Assembly (NCBI GenBank): GCA_964464755.1
Contig: CAYXGZ010000056.1
Span: 1-21,252 of the forward strand
Source of the DNA: CAYXGZ01 sp964464755
GTDB lineage: Bacteria > Planctomycetota > MHYJ01 > JACPRB01
Length of the DNA stretch: 21,252 nt
Reading direction: 5' to 3'
This document shows, in pieces, positions 7,218 to 13,591 of the stretch. Both the position numbers and the translations under genes were made by a program. The number at the start of each line of letters is the position of its first letter. Positions within the stretch are counted from its first letter, which is position 1. Under the pieces are notes generated by a model. The model was not told where the DNA came from and ran no database searches. It saw nothing but the letters and a program-made list of their open reading frames with translations.

Positions 7218-8067
7218 GGTCGGCCGGCGCGGGCGGGACCGCGTCGACGCGGAAGTCCCCGAGGTCCGAGTCCTGGACGATGCGGACCTTCTGCTGCCGG
7301 GCCAGCTGGAGCAGGGCGAGGAAGCTCCCCACCACCTTCGAGCGGTCGCGCTCCGGGCCGACGAGCTCGGAGAAGGCGACGGAGCCGCGGCCCAGCAGGG
7401 TCGCGAGGATCGAGTCCATCCAGGTCTCGATGGGGACGTCGCGGTAGAGGATGCGCATCGACACGTCGAGGCGCGTGGACTTCAGGAGCCGGGAGTAGAG
7501 CAGGACGAGGTCCCAGAGCTCCATGTTGCGCAGGGGTTCCTGCTCCGTCTCGCCCTCGAGGCGGAGGTGGGGCCGGCCGCTGCGCAGGGAGCGCTCGGCG
7601 AACATCTGGTCGAGGGCGCGGGAGCGGTCCTTGAAGCGCTTGTAGTCGAGGAGCTTCCGGATCAGCTCGACGGAGGTCTCGGCGTCCTCGGCGGCCGCGT
7701 CGTCCTCGTCCCCGGACTGCAGCTCGGGGGGGACGAGGCTGCGGGACTTGATGAGCATGAGCTGGCTGGCGACGACGAGGAACTCGCCGGCGACGAGCAT
7801 GTCGAGCTTCTGCATCGCCTCGAGGTAGTCGCAGTACTGGCGGGCGACGGAGGCGAGGGAGAGGCGGCTGACGTCGATCTCCGCCTCCTTGACGAGGTGG
7901 AGCAGGAGGTCGAGGGGGCCGAAGTAGTTGTCGACGCGGACCTTGTGGCTGAGCGGGCCGGACTCGATCTCGTCGGCGTCGGCTCCCGGCGCGGCGGCCG
8001 GGGCGCGGGCGGCGGCTGTGGGCACGGCGGAACCCCCCTCCTTCTCCTGGGAGTTCATATCGGCCAT
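7183..8067 (-). CDS. scpA: Segregation and condensation protein A
   Basis: A 294-residue kleisin subunit of the SMC-ScpAB condensin. The conserved N-terminal helical region starts at VRVDNYFGPLDLLLHLVKE (about 44-62) and continues through EFLVVASQLMLIKSRSLVP. An acidic linker follows, then the C-terminal winged-helix segment ending in VVGSFLALLQLARQQKVRI. About 40 Ala/Pro/Glu-rich residues precede the domain and a Pro-rich tail of about 20 residues follows it; that tail is encoded within the 3' end of the kinase-like gene. The ATG at 8067 directly abuts the trpS stop; a second ATG at 8058 is an alternative start. No scpB follows, although scpA and scpB are often adjacent. Confidence 0.93.
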   Translation of the reverse strand: MADMNSQEKEGGSAVPTAAARAPAAAPGADADEIESGPLSHKVRVDNYFGPLDLLLHLVKEAEIDVSRLSLASVARQYCDYLEAMQKLDMLVAGEFLVVASQLMLIKSRSLVPPELQSGDEDDAAAEDAETSVELIRKLLDYKRFKDRSRALDQMFAERSLRSGRPHLRLEGETEQEPLRNMELWDLVLLYSRLLKSTRLDVSMRILYRDVPIETWMDSILATLLGRGSVAFSELVGPERDRSKVVGSFLALLQLARQQKVRIVQDSDLGDFRVDAVPPAPADPTSPPPPSPSA

Positions 8068-9072
8068 CTAGGCCTTTTTCTTGACGGCGAAGAGGGCCTC
8101 CTTGACCTCGGCCATGGTGGCGGCGGCGATGCGGCCCGCCTTCTCGCGCCCCGCGGCCAGGATCTCGTCGACGCGGCCCGGCCGGGCGGCCAGCTCGCGG
8201 CGGCGCTCCCAGAAGGGCTTGAAGAAGGACTCCATGCGGCCGTGGAGCTCCGTCTTGCAGTCGGTGCAGCCGATGGCGGCGGTCGAGCAGAGCTTCCCGA
8301 TCTCGGCCTTGCGGTCGGCCGGGCCGAAGAGGCCGTGGAAGCTCCAGACGTTGCAGATCTCCGGGTGCCCGGGGTCGCTGCGGCGCTTTCGGGCCGGGTC
8401 GGTGAACATCGCGAGGACCTTCTTGCGAAACTCGGCGGGCTCCTCGGGGGCGAGGGGGATTGCGTTGCCGTAGCTCTTGGACATCTTGCGGCCGTCGAGG
8501 CCGAGCATGAGCGGCGTCGAGGTGAGCTTGGGCTGGGGCTCGGGGAAGACGTCGCGGCCCACCACGTGGTTGAAGCGGCGGACGATCTCGCGCGTCAGCT
8601 CGAGGTGGGGGAGCTGGTCCTCGCCGACGGGGACGGCGTCGCCCTTGTAGAGGCAGATGTCCGCGGCCTGGAGGACGGGGTAGCCGAGGAAGGCGTAGTT
8701 GTCGACGCCCTTCTCGGCGAGCTGCTTGACCTGGTCCTTGTAGGTCGGGACGCGCTCCAGCCAGCCCAGCGGGGTGACGCAGGAGAGGACGAGGTGGAGC
8801 TCCGCGTGCTGGGGGATCTCGGACTGCACGAAGATCGTGCAGCGCTCGGGGTCGAGGCCGCAGGCGAGCCAGTCGAGGACGTTGTCGCGGACGTAGCCGG
8901 GGAGGCCGGAGGCGTCCTTGTACTCGCTGGTGAGCGCGTGCCAGTCGGCGACCATGTAGAAGCAGTCGTACTCGTCCTGCAGCGCGATCCAGTTGCGCAG
9001 GGCGCCGAAGTAGTGGCCGATGTGCAGCGGCCCGGTGGGCCGCATGCCCGAGAGGATGCGTTTCTTCGCCAT
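8068..9072 (-). CDS. trpS: Tryptophanyl-tRNA synthetase, iron-sulfur type
   Basis: A 334-residue class I synthetase, normal length for bacterial TrpRS, which charges tRNA-Trp. It has the HIGH motif at 17-20 (GPLHIGHYFGAL) and KMSKS at 196-200. The active-site segment includes YPVLQAADICLY. Four cysteines at 241, 263, 270 and 273 (C-x21-C-x6-C-x2-C) nearly match the C-x22-C-x6-C-x2-C pattern that binds a [4Fe-4S] cluster in Thermotoga TrpRS near the anticodon-binding region, so this enzyme probably carries one. It lies between an M50 protease gene (27 nt upstream) and scpA (0 nt). There is no Shine-Dalgarno site. A TAGAAT box 9 nt before ATG could give an internal, leaderless transcript. Confidence 0.96.
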   Translation of the reverse strand: MAKKRILSGMRPTGPLHIGHYFGALRNWIALQDEYDCFYMVADWHALTSEYKDASGLPGYVRDNVLDWLACGLDPERCTIFVQSEIPQHAELHLVLSCVTPLGWLERVPTYKDQVKQLAEKGVDNYAFLGYPVLQAADICLYKGDAVPVGEDQLPHLELTREIVRRFNHVVGRDVFPEPQPKLTSTPLMLGLDGRKMSKSYGNAIPLAPEEPAEFRKKVLAMFTDPARKRRSDPGHPEICNVWSFHGLFGPADRKAEIGKLCSTAAIGCTDCKTELHGRMESFFKPFWERRRELAARPGRVDEILAAGREKAGRIAAATMAEVKEALFAVKKKA

Positions 9073-9081
9073 GGTCGGGGG

Positions 9082-9087
9082 ATTCTA
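9082..9087 (-). promoter_or_regulatory. -10 box upstream of trpS
   Basis: TAGAAT on the minus strand, 9 nt before the trpS ATG and inside the 27-nt gap after the M50 protease gene. No -35 match is clear. The call rests on the shared 9-nt spacing with three other genes. Confidence 0.4.
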
Positions 9088-9099
9088 CGGGAAAAGCGC

Positions 9100-9783
9100 T
9101 CAGCGGGCGAGGAAGACGGCCCGGGTGACGTCGAGGCCGTAGAAGTGGAGGAAGAGCTCGATGCCGAGGCCGAAGACCGGGCCGACGAGGTTGAGCCCCG
9201 GCAGGGAGACGAGCAGGAGGGTGATGCCGAGGGCGAAGGGCTCGACGGCGTCGAGGAGGGCGCGCAGGGGGCGCGGGGCGAAGTGATAGAGGATGCGGGA
9301 GCCGTCGAGGCCGGGGAAGGGGAGGAGGTTGAAGGCCCCGAGCACGAGGTTGGTCATGATGAAGATGCGGAGGAAGAGGGAGTTCCAGGTGGCCTGGCCG
9401 CCCTGGAGCACGGTGCCGGGGGCGAGGGCGAGGAGGAGGCCGAGGACGCCGAAACCGATCGCGGCGAGCGCGAAGTTGGAGAGCGGCCCCGCGGCGGCGG
9501 AGAGGGCCATGCCGAGCGTCGGGTTGCGGAAGTGCAGGGGGTTGATGCGGACGGGCTTCGCGCCGCCGAAGACGAAGGCGCCCTTCGTGCTGATCCAGAG
9601 CAGCGCCGGGAGGAGGAAGCTCATCCAGGGGTCGAGGTGGTGGACGGGGTTCCAGGAGAGGCGGTTCTCGTCGCGGCCGGTGGGGTCGCCGAGCCAGAGG
9701 GCGACGCGGGCGTGCCACTGCTCGTGGATCATCGCGGAGAGCAGGAGGGCGGCGAGGAAGAGGACGAGCTCGACGGGGGCCAT
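9100..9783 (-). CDS. Site-2 protease family (M50) membrane metalloprotease
   Basis: A 227-residue polytopic membrane protein with both hallmarks of the short M50 (YwhC/FtsH-less S2P-like) group. The zinc-binding HEQWH (residues 20-24) is in the first membrane helix and the third metal ligand Asp160 is in NLLPFPGLDGSRIL. It would cleave substrates within the inner membrane. It has no PDZ domain, and its length matches the compact subgroup. A site-2 protease followed by trpS and scpA is an order found in several bacterial phyla, which supports the call, although the functional link is unclear. No Shine-Dalgarno site precedes the ATG. A TTAAAT box 7 nt upstream is a possible -10. A perfect palindrome lies in the gap to the divergent comF-like gene. 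Confidence 0.9.
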   Translation of the reverse strand: MAPVELVLFLAALLLSAMIHEQWHARVALWLGDPTGRDENRLSWNPVHHLDPWMSFLLPALLWISTKGAFVFGGAKPVRINPLHFRNPTLGMALSAAAGPLSNFALAAIGFGVLGLLLALAPGTVLQGGQATWNSLFLRIFIMTNLVLGAFNLLPFPGLDGSRILYHFAPRPLRALLDAVEPFALGITLLLVSLPGLNLVGPVFGLGIELFLHFYGLDVTRAVFLAR

Positions 9784-9801
9784 GGGGTTGATTTAACTAC
9801 C

Positions 9802-9818
9802 GGCGGTCGCGGACCGCC
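9802..9818. repeat. Perfect 7-bp inverted repeat between M50 protease and comF
   Basis: GGCGGTC-GCG-GACCGCC lies in the 50-bp gap between two divergent genes, so it could be a shared operator or a short hairpin. In this base composition a 7-bp GC palindrome can arise by chance. Confidence 0.35.
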
Positions 9819-9833
9819 AGACATCATGGACGG

Positions 9834-10538
9834 ATGCGAGCCTGGTCCGCGGCGCTGGACCTCGTGTTCCCGCGCCGCTGCGAGATGTGCGGGCGCAAGC
9901 TGCGGGATCCCGCGGACGACCTCCTCTGCCCGACCTGCGCGCCGCACGCGGGCTGGACGGCGGACCCGGCGTGCCCGCGCTGCGGGGCCGGGCTGTCCGC
10001 GGAGGGCGCGGCGTGCCGGGAGTGCGCGCGGCGGACCTTCTCGTTCCGGGGCGCCGTCGCGGCCGGGCCCTACGGGGGCTTCATCCGCGACCTCGTGCAC
10101 CGCCTGAAGTACGACGGGCGGACCGACCTGGCGCGGCCGCTGGGGGCGCGGCTCGCGGCGCGGATCCGGGCCGCCCGCTGGGGCGGGGAGCTGGACGTCG
10201 TGGTGCCCGTCCCGATGCGGCGCTGGAAGATCCTCGCGGGGCGGCGCTACAACGCGGCGGCGCTGCTCGCGGAGCGGATCGGCCGGGAGCTGGACCTCCC
10301 GGTGCGCGCGGCGTTGCGGGCGGCGCGGGCCGTGCCGTCGCAGACCTCGCTGACCGGGGAGCAGCGGCGGGGCAACCCGTCGGGGGCCTACGCGGCCCGG
10401 TCGCCCCGGGCGCTGCGGGACCGGCGGGTGCTGCTCGTCGACGACGTGCTGACGACCGGGGCGACGGCCTCGGAGTGCGCGCGGGTGCTGAAGGGCGCGG
10501 GGGCGGCGCAGGTGCGGCTGGCCGTCGTCGGAAGGTGA
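9834..10538 (+). CDS. ComF family phosphoribosyltransferase-like protein
   Basis: A 234-residue protein. The N-terminal zinc-binding part has four CxxC pairs (16/19, 32/35, 47/50, 61/64). A type I phosphoribosyltransferase domain follows, with the PRPP-binding loop VLLVDDVLTTGATASE near the C terminus and the usual ComF segment LVHRLKYDG around residues 87-95. In naturally transformable bacteria ComF helps DNA uptake on the cytoplasmic side; in others the role is unclear, and no other competence gene is visible here. No Shine-Dalgarno site precedes ATG 9834. It is divergent from the M50 protease gene, with only 50 bp between them. Confidence 0.93.
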   Translation: MRAWSAALDLVFPRRCEMCGRKLRDPADDLLCPTCAPHAGWTADPACPRCGAGLSAEGAACRECARRTFSFRGAVAAGPYGGFIRDLVHRLKYDGRTDLARPLGARLAARIRAARWGGELDVVVPVPMRRWKILAGRRYNAAALLAERIGRELDLPVRAALRAARAVPSQTSLTGEQRRGNPSGAYAARSPRALRDRRVLLVDDVLTTGATASECARVLKGAGAAQVRLAVVGR

Positions 10539-10591
10539 CCAACGCGGCGGCGGGAGCCGCGTAGTACTGCCGTACCCAACGAGGAGCTTCC

Positions 10592-11464
10592 ATGATCCGC
10601 AGCGCCGCCCTTTTCCTGCTCGTGGCCGGGACCGCGACCGCGTTCCAGGATCCGCCCCCGCCCCCGGTGGTCCCCGCCCCGGCCCCGGCGCCCGCCCCGG
10701 CCCCCGCCCCCGCGCCGGATCCGGCGAGGGAGGCGCTGAAGGCCGCGCTCGAGGCGGCCGTGGCGGCGGGCGGCTTCACGTACACCGGCGAGGTGGAGCA
10801 GGAGGAGCCGTTCGGCGTGCCGATGAAGATGTTCGCCTCGGGCCCCTCGGGGAAGTTCAAGGGGACGGCCGCGGCGAACGGGACGCTGCACCTGGGCTTC
10901 AAGCTCGACAAGGGGACGCACGACATCTACTCGCGCAACGGCCGGACGGCCCAGCGGCAGACCTGGGTCGGCGCGCAGGTCGCGACGGGGACCTTCCCGT
11001 CCGAGGCCGCGTCGCTGATCAACCTGCCGCGCCTGCTGAAGTGGGCGGGGAAGGTGAAGGAGGCGAGGCTGGTCGAGAAGGAGGCGACGGCGACGGTGAC
11101 CTGCCACTTCGCGCCCGAGCTGATCGCGGAGGAGGAGGGCGAGGGCGAGGTCGTCGCCGGCATGCCGATCAAGATGGTCGAACTGGCGCGGGTGGAGTGC
11201 CAGGCGACGTGGGGCAAGGCGGACCGGATGCTGAAGTCGATCGAGTTCAAGCTGGTCCGGAAGCTGGGCGCGATGATCCGGATGGGCATGGGCGGGGGCG
11301 GCGGAGGCGGGGACGAGGAGGAGGACGGCGACGAGGAGGCCCCCGGCCCGATCCCCGGCATGAAGAAGACGTTCGCGACGAAGATCAAGCTCGAGCTGGG
11401 CGCGTTCGACAAGGCGGCGGCCGTGGAGGTGCCCGAGGACGTGCGCAAGCTGCTCGAGGATTGA
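10592..11464 (+). CDS. Secreted protein of unknown function with Ala-Pro and Gly/acidic low-complexity segments
   Basis: I do not recognise this 290-residue protein. A signal peptide (1-18, cleavage after ATA) is followed by a Pro/Ala repeat linker (about 20-45) of the kind that spans peptidoglycan or a periplasmic gap. The folded part (about 46-225) has alternating beta segments, broadly like periplasmic lipid- or lipoprotein-binding folds, but this is only an impression. It is interrupted near 230-255 by a glycine run followed by a highly acidic run, a flexible or cation-binding loop. The ATG has GAGGAG five bases upstream. It follows comF by 53 nt and precedes a lipoprotein gene that has its own promoter. 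Confidence 0.8.
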   Translation: MIRSAALFLLVAGTATAFQDPPPPPVVPAPAPAPAPAPAPAPDPAREALKAALEAAVAAGGFTYTGEVEQEEPFGVPMKMFASGPSGKFKGTAAANGTLHLGFKLDKGTHDIYSRNGRTAQRQTWVGAQVATGTFPSEAASLINLPRLLKWAGKVKEARLVEKEATATVTCHFAPELIAEEEGEGEVVAGMPIKMVELARVECQATWGKADRMLKSIEFKLVRKLGAMIRMGMGGGGGGGDEEEDGDEEAPGPIPGMKKTFATKIKLELGAFDKAAAVEVPEDVRKLLED

Positions 11465-11479
11465 GCCCGGCTTTTTTTA

Positions 11480-11507
11480 TTGACGGGGTGCAGGGAAACC
11501 CTAGGAT
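11480..11507 (+). promoter_or_regulatory. Promoter of the small lipoprotein gene
   Basis: TTGACG (11480-11485), a 16-bp spacer and TAGGAT (11502-11507). A T7 run at 11472-11478 lies directly before the -35, like an UP element. Start would be near 11514, about 33 nt before the ATG. Confidence 0.6.
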
Positions 11508-11520
11508 GTCACCGTCCTAG
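11501..11520. repeat. Inverted repeat over the -10 box and start site
   Basis: CTAGGA-8 nt-TCCTAG, a perfect 6-bp dyad that covers the -10 element and the expected start of the small lipoprotein transcript. It is placed like a repressor operator; a 5'-end RNA hairpin is the alternative. Confidence 0.4.
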
Positions 11521-11546
11521 AGACTGGATCCCAAGGAGCCCGTCTT

Positions 11547-11750
11547 ATGAAGAAATTCGGCATGGTGGCGGTCGTCGCGGTGGCGGCCATGGTCTTCTCC
11601 GGCTGCGCGCAGGACCGGAGCTTCTACTACCGCGGCTGGAAGCACATCGAGTGGCACCTCCTGGGCGCCTACAAGGACCTCGTCGAGCTCCACAAGGAGA
11701 TCGACCGGTACATCTTCAACCTCGACGAGCGGGATCCGGACCGCTACTAG
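11547..11750 (+). CDS. Small lipoprotein (67 aa)
   Basis: A short, well-defined gene. Lys-Lys and a hydrophobic stretch lead to a good lipobox, VFSGC, with Cys20, giving a mature lipoprotein of 48 residues. The mature part is rich in aromatic and charged residues (FYYRGWKHIEWHLLGAY, then a helix around DLVELHKEID) and ends in DPDRY. It would be anchored in the inner or outer membrane facing the periplasm. Function unknown. AAGGAG lies 8 nt before the ATG. It has its own promoter, a dyad at the start site and a perfect intrinsic terminator, so it is monocistronic and probably well expressed, like the abundant small envelope lipoproteins of other bacteria. Confidence 0.85.
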   Translation: MKKFGMVAVVAVAAMVFSGCAQDRSFYYRGWKHIEWHLLGAYKDLVELHKEIDRYIFNLDERDPDRY

Positions 11751-11766
11751 ACCCCCGACAGCACGG

Positions 11767-11803
11767 AACCCCCGGGCGGAAGCGCCCGGGGGTTTCTTTT
11801 TTT
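11767..11803 (+). terminator. Intrinsic terminator of the small lipoprotein gene
   Basis: A perfect 12-bp stem (11767-11778 with 11783-11794), a 4-nt loop (GAAG) and a T-rich tail TTTCTTTTTTT. It sits 16 nt after the stop codon and just before the 6S RNA promoter. Confidence 0.92.
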
Positions 11804-11819
11804 ACGGGGGGATGGGTCG

Positions 11820-11847
11820 TTGAAAACGGGGGGGGATGAGGTATGAT
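11820..11847 (+). promoter_or_regulatory. Promoter of the 6S RNA gene
   Basis: TTGAAA (11820-11825), 16 bp, TATGAT (11842-11847), matching the sigma-70 consensus at 9 of 12 positions. The expected start, about 7 nt downstream at 11854, is the first base of the closing stem of the RNA. Confidence 0.8.
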
Positions 11848-11853
11848 CTGGGC

Positions 11854-12058
11854 GGCCTCTGCAGTGCCCGACAAGAACCGCAACTGAACCTACGACAGTT
11901 GATCGGGGGGCCGGGTTTCGCCGAGCAAGGTCGCACCGATCGCCACGCGCGTTTGCCGGGTGGTCGGGGGGCCGGACGCGGCGGAAGGTCCCCAACGTGG
12001 ATCCCGGGTTCGGGACGACTCGCGTTCTTGGCGGCACCGGCGGGGGCCATTTTTTTTT
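11854..12058 (+). ncRNA. ssrS: 6S RNA
   Basis: A noncoding stretch of about 200 nt whose fold has the three parts of 6S RNA, the RNA that binds sigma-70 holoenzyme by mimicking an open promoter. Closing stem: 11854-11862 pairs with 12040-12048, 11864-11868 with 12033-12037, and 11873-11878 with 12024-12029. Central bubble: 11879-11904 against 11994-12023, with a small hairpin on each side (11881-11901 and 12002-12015). Apical arm: 11905-11912 pairs with 11987-11993, 11916-11923 with 11979-11986, and there are more pairs above. The 3' GGCGGCA also occurs in E. coli 6S RNA. A consensus promoter starts exactly at the stem and a T9 run (12050-12058) follows it. tmRNA, RNase P and SRP RNA signatures are absent. 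The family call is from structure read by hand. Confidence 0.78.
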
Positions 12059-12066
12059 GGACGGGG

Positions 12067-12996
12067 ATGACGACCGCAGCCATCGTCGGCGGGGGGCGGA
12101 CGGGCCGGACGCTCGGCGCCCTCCTCGTGCGCTCGGGTATTCCCGTTTCCGCGGTCTCGTGCCGCACCAGGGACCGCGCACGGGCCGCCGCGGCGTTCAT
12201 CGGCGCCCGGCGGGCGGTCACCACGCCGGCGGGCGCCCTCGAGGGGGCGGACCTGGTGCTCGTCTGCGTGCCCGACGCGGAGGTCGCCTCCGTGGCCTCC
12301 TCCCTCGATCCCCGGCCCGGGACGGTGCTGGCGCACGTCGCCGGCGCGCTGGGCGCGGAGGTGCTGCCCGACCGGCCCGGCGTCGAGCGCGGCGCCCTGC
12401 ATCCCCTGAGGAGCTTCGCGGATCCCGCCGCGGCGGTGGAGCAGTTCGCCGGGACGTACTGCGCGGTCGAGGGCTCGCCCAAGGCCGTCGCGCTGCTCTC
12501 CGGGATCGTCGCGCGCATCGGCGGGACGGTGCTGCCGGTCGAGGGCGGCCGCAAGGCGCTGTACCACGCGGGCGCGGTCTTCGCGTCGAACTACGTCGTC
12601 GCGGCGCTGGACGCGGCGCGGGCGCTGCTCGTGCAGGCCGGGGTGCCGGAGGCGGCGGCCGTCGCCGCGCTCGCGGGCCTGGCGGCCGGGAGCGTGGAGA
12701 ACGCGAGGCGCCGGGGGACGGCGGAGGCGCTGACCGGGCCGGTGGAGCGGGGCGACGCGGGCACCGTGAAGCTCCACGCGGAGGCGATCCGCGGGGAGGC
12801 GCCGGAGTTCAGCGAGGCGTACGCGGCCATGGGCCGGCTGGCGGCCGCGCTGGCGGTGCGCAAGGGGAGCCTGGACGCCGCGGGGGCGGGACGGGTGAAC
12901 GTCGAGCTCGGTGGCGGCGCGACCGGGATCGTGATCCGGCCGGCGCCGAAGCGCCGGCGGGGGACCACGACGCGCCGGCGGGGAGGCTCGCCGTGA
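12067..12996 (+). CDS. Rossmann-like and DUF2520 domain-containing protein
   Basis: A 309-residue protein. The dinucleotide-binding start AIVGGGRTGRTLGALL (residues 5-20) leads a Rossmann domain, with ADLVLVCVPDAEV as its fourth-strand region. The DUF2520 C-terminal helical domain contains GALHPLRSF and the ALYHAGAVFASNYVVAAL helix. It resembles NADP-dependent imine or 6-phosphogluconate dehydrogenase-type enzymes; the substrate is unknown. I chose ATG 12067 because residues before it would lie in the 6S RNA and are not conserved-looking. The gene begins 8 nt after the T9 run of that RNA, with no room for another promoter, so it is probably expressed by read-through. An Arg/Lys-rich tail precedes the stop, which overlaps the aroK start (GTGA). 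Confidence 0.88.
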   Translation: MTTAAIVGGGRTGRTLGALLVRSGIPVSAVSCRTRDRARAAAAFIGARRAVTTPAGALEGADLVLVCVPDAEVASVASSLDPRPGTVLAHVAGALGAEVLPDRPGVERGALHPLRSFADPAAAVEQFAGTYCAVEGSPKAVALLSGIVARIGGTVLPVEGGRKALYHAGAVFASNYVVAALDAARALLVQAGVPEAAAVAALAGLAAGSVENARRRGTAEALTGPVERGDAGTVKLHAEAIRGEAPEFSEAYAAMGRLAAALAVRKGSLDAAGAGRVNVELGGGATGIVIRPAPKRRRGTTTRRRGGSP

Positions 12997-13559
12997 ACGT
13001 CGTGCTCATCGGCTACCGCTGCGCGGGCAAGTCCACGGTGGGGCGCGCCGTGGCGGACAAGCTGCACGCCGAGTTCATCGACTGCGACGACTTCATCGAG
13101 GCGAAGACGCACCTCTCGATCCGGGAGATCTTCGAGCTCTGCGGCGAGTCGTACTTCCGGACCCTCGAGGCGGAGGCGATCGCGGAGCTGACGCGGCTCG
13201 ACGGCCGGATCCTGGCGACGGGCGGCGGGGCGATCCTGCGGTACAAGAACATCCAGACCTTCAAGCGCAACGGGCTCGTGTTCTACCTCGACATCGGCGC
13301 CGACGTCGCGTACGAGCGGATCCGCAAGGACGCGCAGACGGCGGCCCGGCGGCCCTCGCTGACGGGCAAGGACCTCCTGACCGAGATCCGCGAGCAGGTG
13401 GCCATGCGCCGCCCGTACTACCTGAACGCCGCCGACTACACGATCCAGGCCGACGAGCGGCCGGTGGAGGAGGTCGTCGGCGAGGTGGTCGTGCGGCTCG
13501 TGGAACGGGGCTGGAAGCCGCCCGGCGACGACGGCGACCACAACCTCGCCAAGGCGTAG
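12993..13559 (+). CDS. aroK: Shikimate kinase
   Basis: A 188-residue enzyme that phosphorylates shikimate with ATP (EC 2.7.1.71), step five of chorismate synthesis. It has the P loop GYRCAGKSTVG (7-17), the shikimate-binding Asp in DCDDFIE (30-36), FRTLE with its Arg at 56, the Walker-B-like GGGA (77-80) and the lid RRPSL (119-123). GTG is the only start that keeps the P loop at the proper distance from the N terminus, and it overlaps the DUF2520 stop by 4 nt, so translation is coupled. The C-terminal tail after about residue 170 is polar and probably flexible. aroDE lies about 3.4 kb downstream on the same strand. Confidence 0.94.
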   Translation: MNVVLIGYRCAGKSTVGRAVADKLHAEFIDCDDFIEAKTHLSIREIFELCGESYFRTLEAEAIAELTRLDGRILATGGGAILRYKNIQTFKRNGLVFYLDIGADVAYERIRKDAQTAARRPSLTGKDLLTEIREQVAMRRPYYLNAADYTIQADERPVEEVVGEVVVRLVERGWKPPGDDGDHNLAKA

Positions 13560-13591
13560 CGATCCCCCGACGGGCCGGGAAAGGGTCGACC

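Noticed and set aside
7567..10107. 846-codon open frame on the plus strand
   Set aside because: Runs antisense across scpA, trpS and the M50 gene; its acidic low-complexity product has no domain.
10673..10730. CCCCGCC-type repeats as a tandem repeat or CRISPR
   Set aside because: They encode the Ala-Pro linker in frame; no spacer-repeat structure is present anywhere in the window.
11465..11480. T7 run after the 10592-11464 gene as an intrinsic terminator
   Set aside because: Only a 4-bp hairpin precedes it; its place directly before the -35 fits an UP-like element better.
11854..12058. tmRNA, RNase P RNA or SRP RNA as alternatives for the structured RNA
   Set aside because: Length and fold do not fit: no tRNA-like end or tag frame, no RNase P core motif, no SRP GGAAG loop.
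11836..12066. N-terminal extension of the DUF2520 protein from an ATG at 11836
   Set aside because: The start lies in the 6S RNA promoter spacer and the added residues are translated RNA stems; the Rossmann motif fits a start at 12067.
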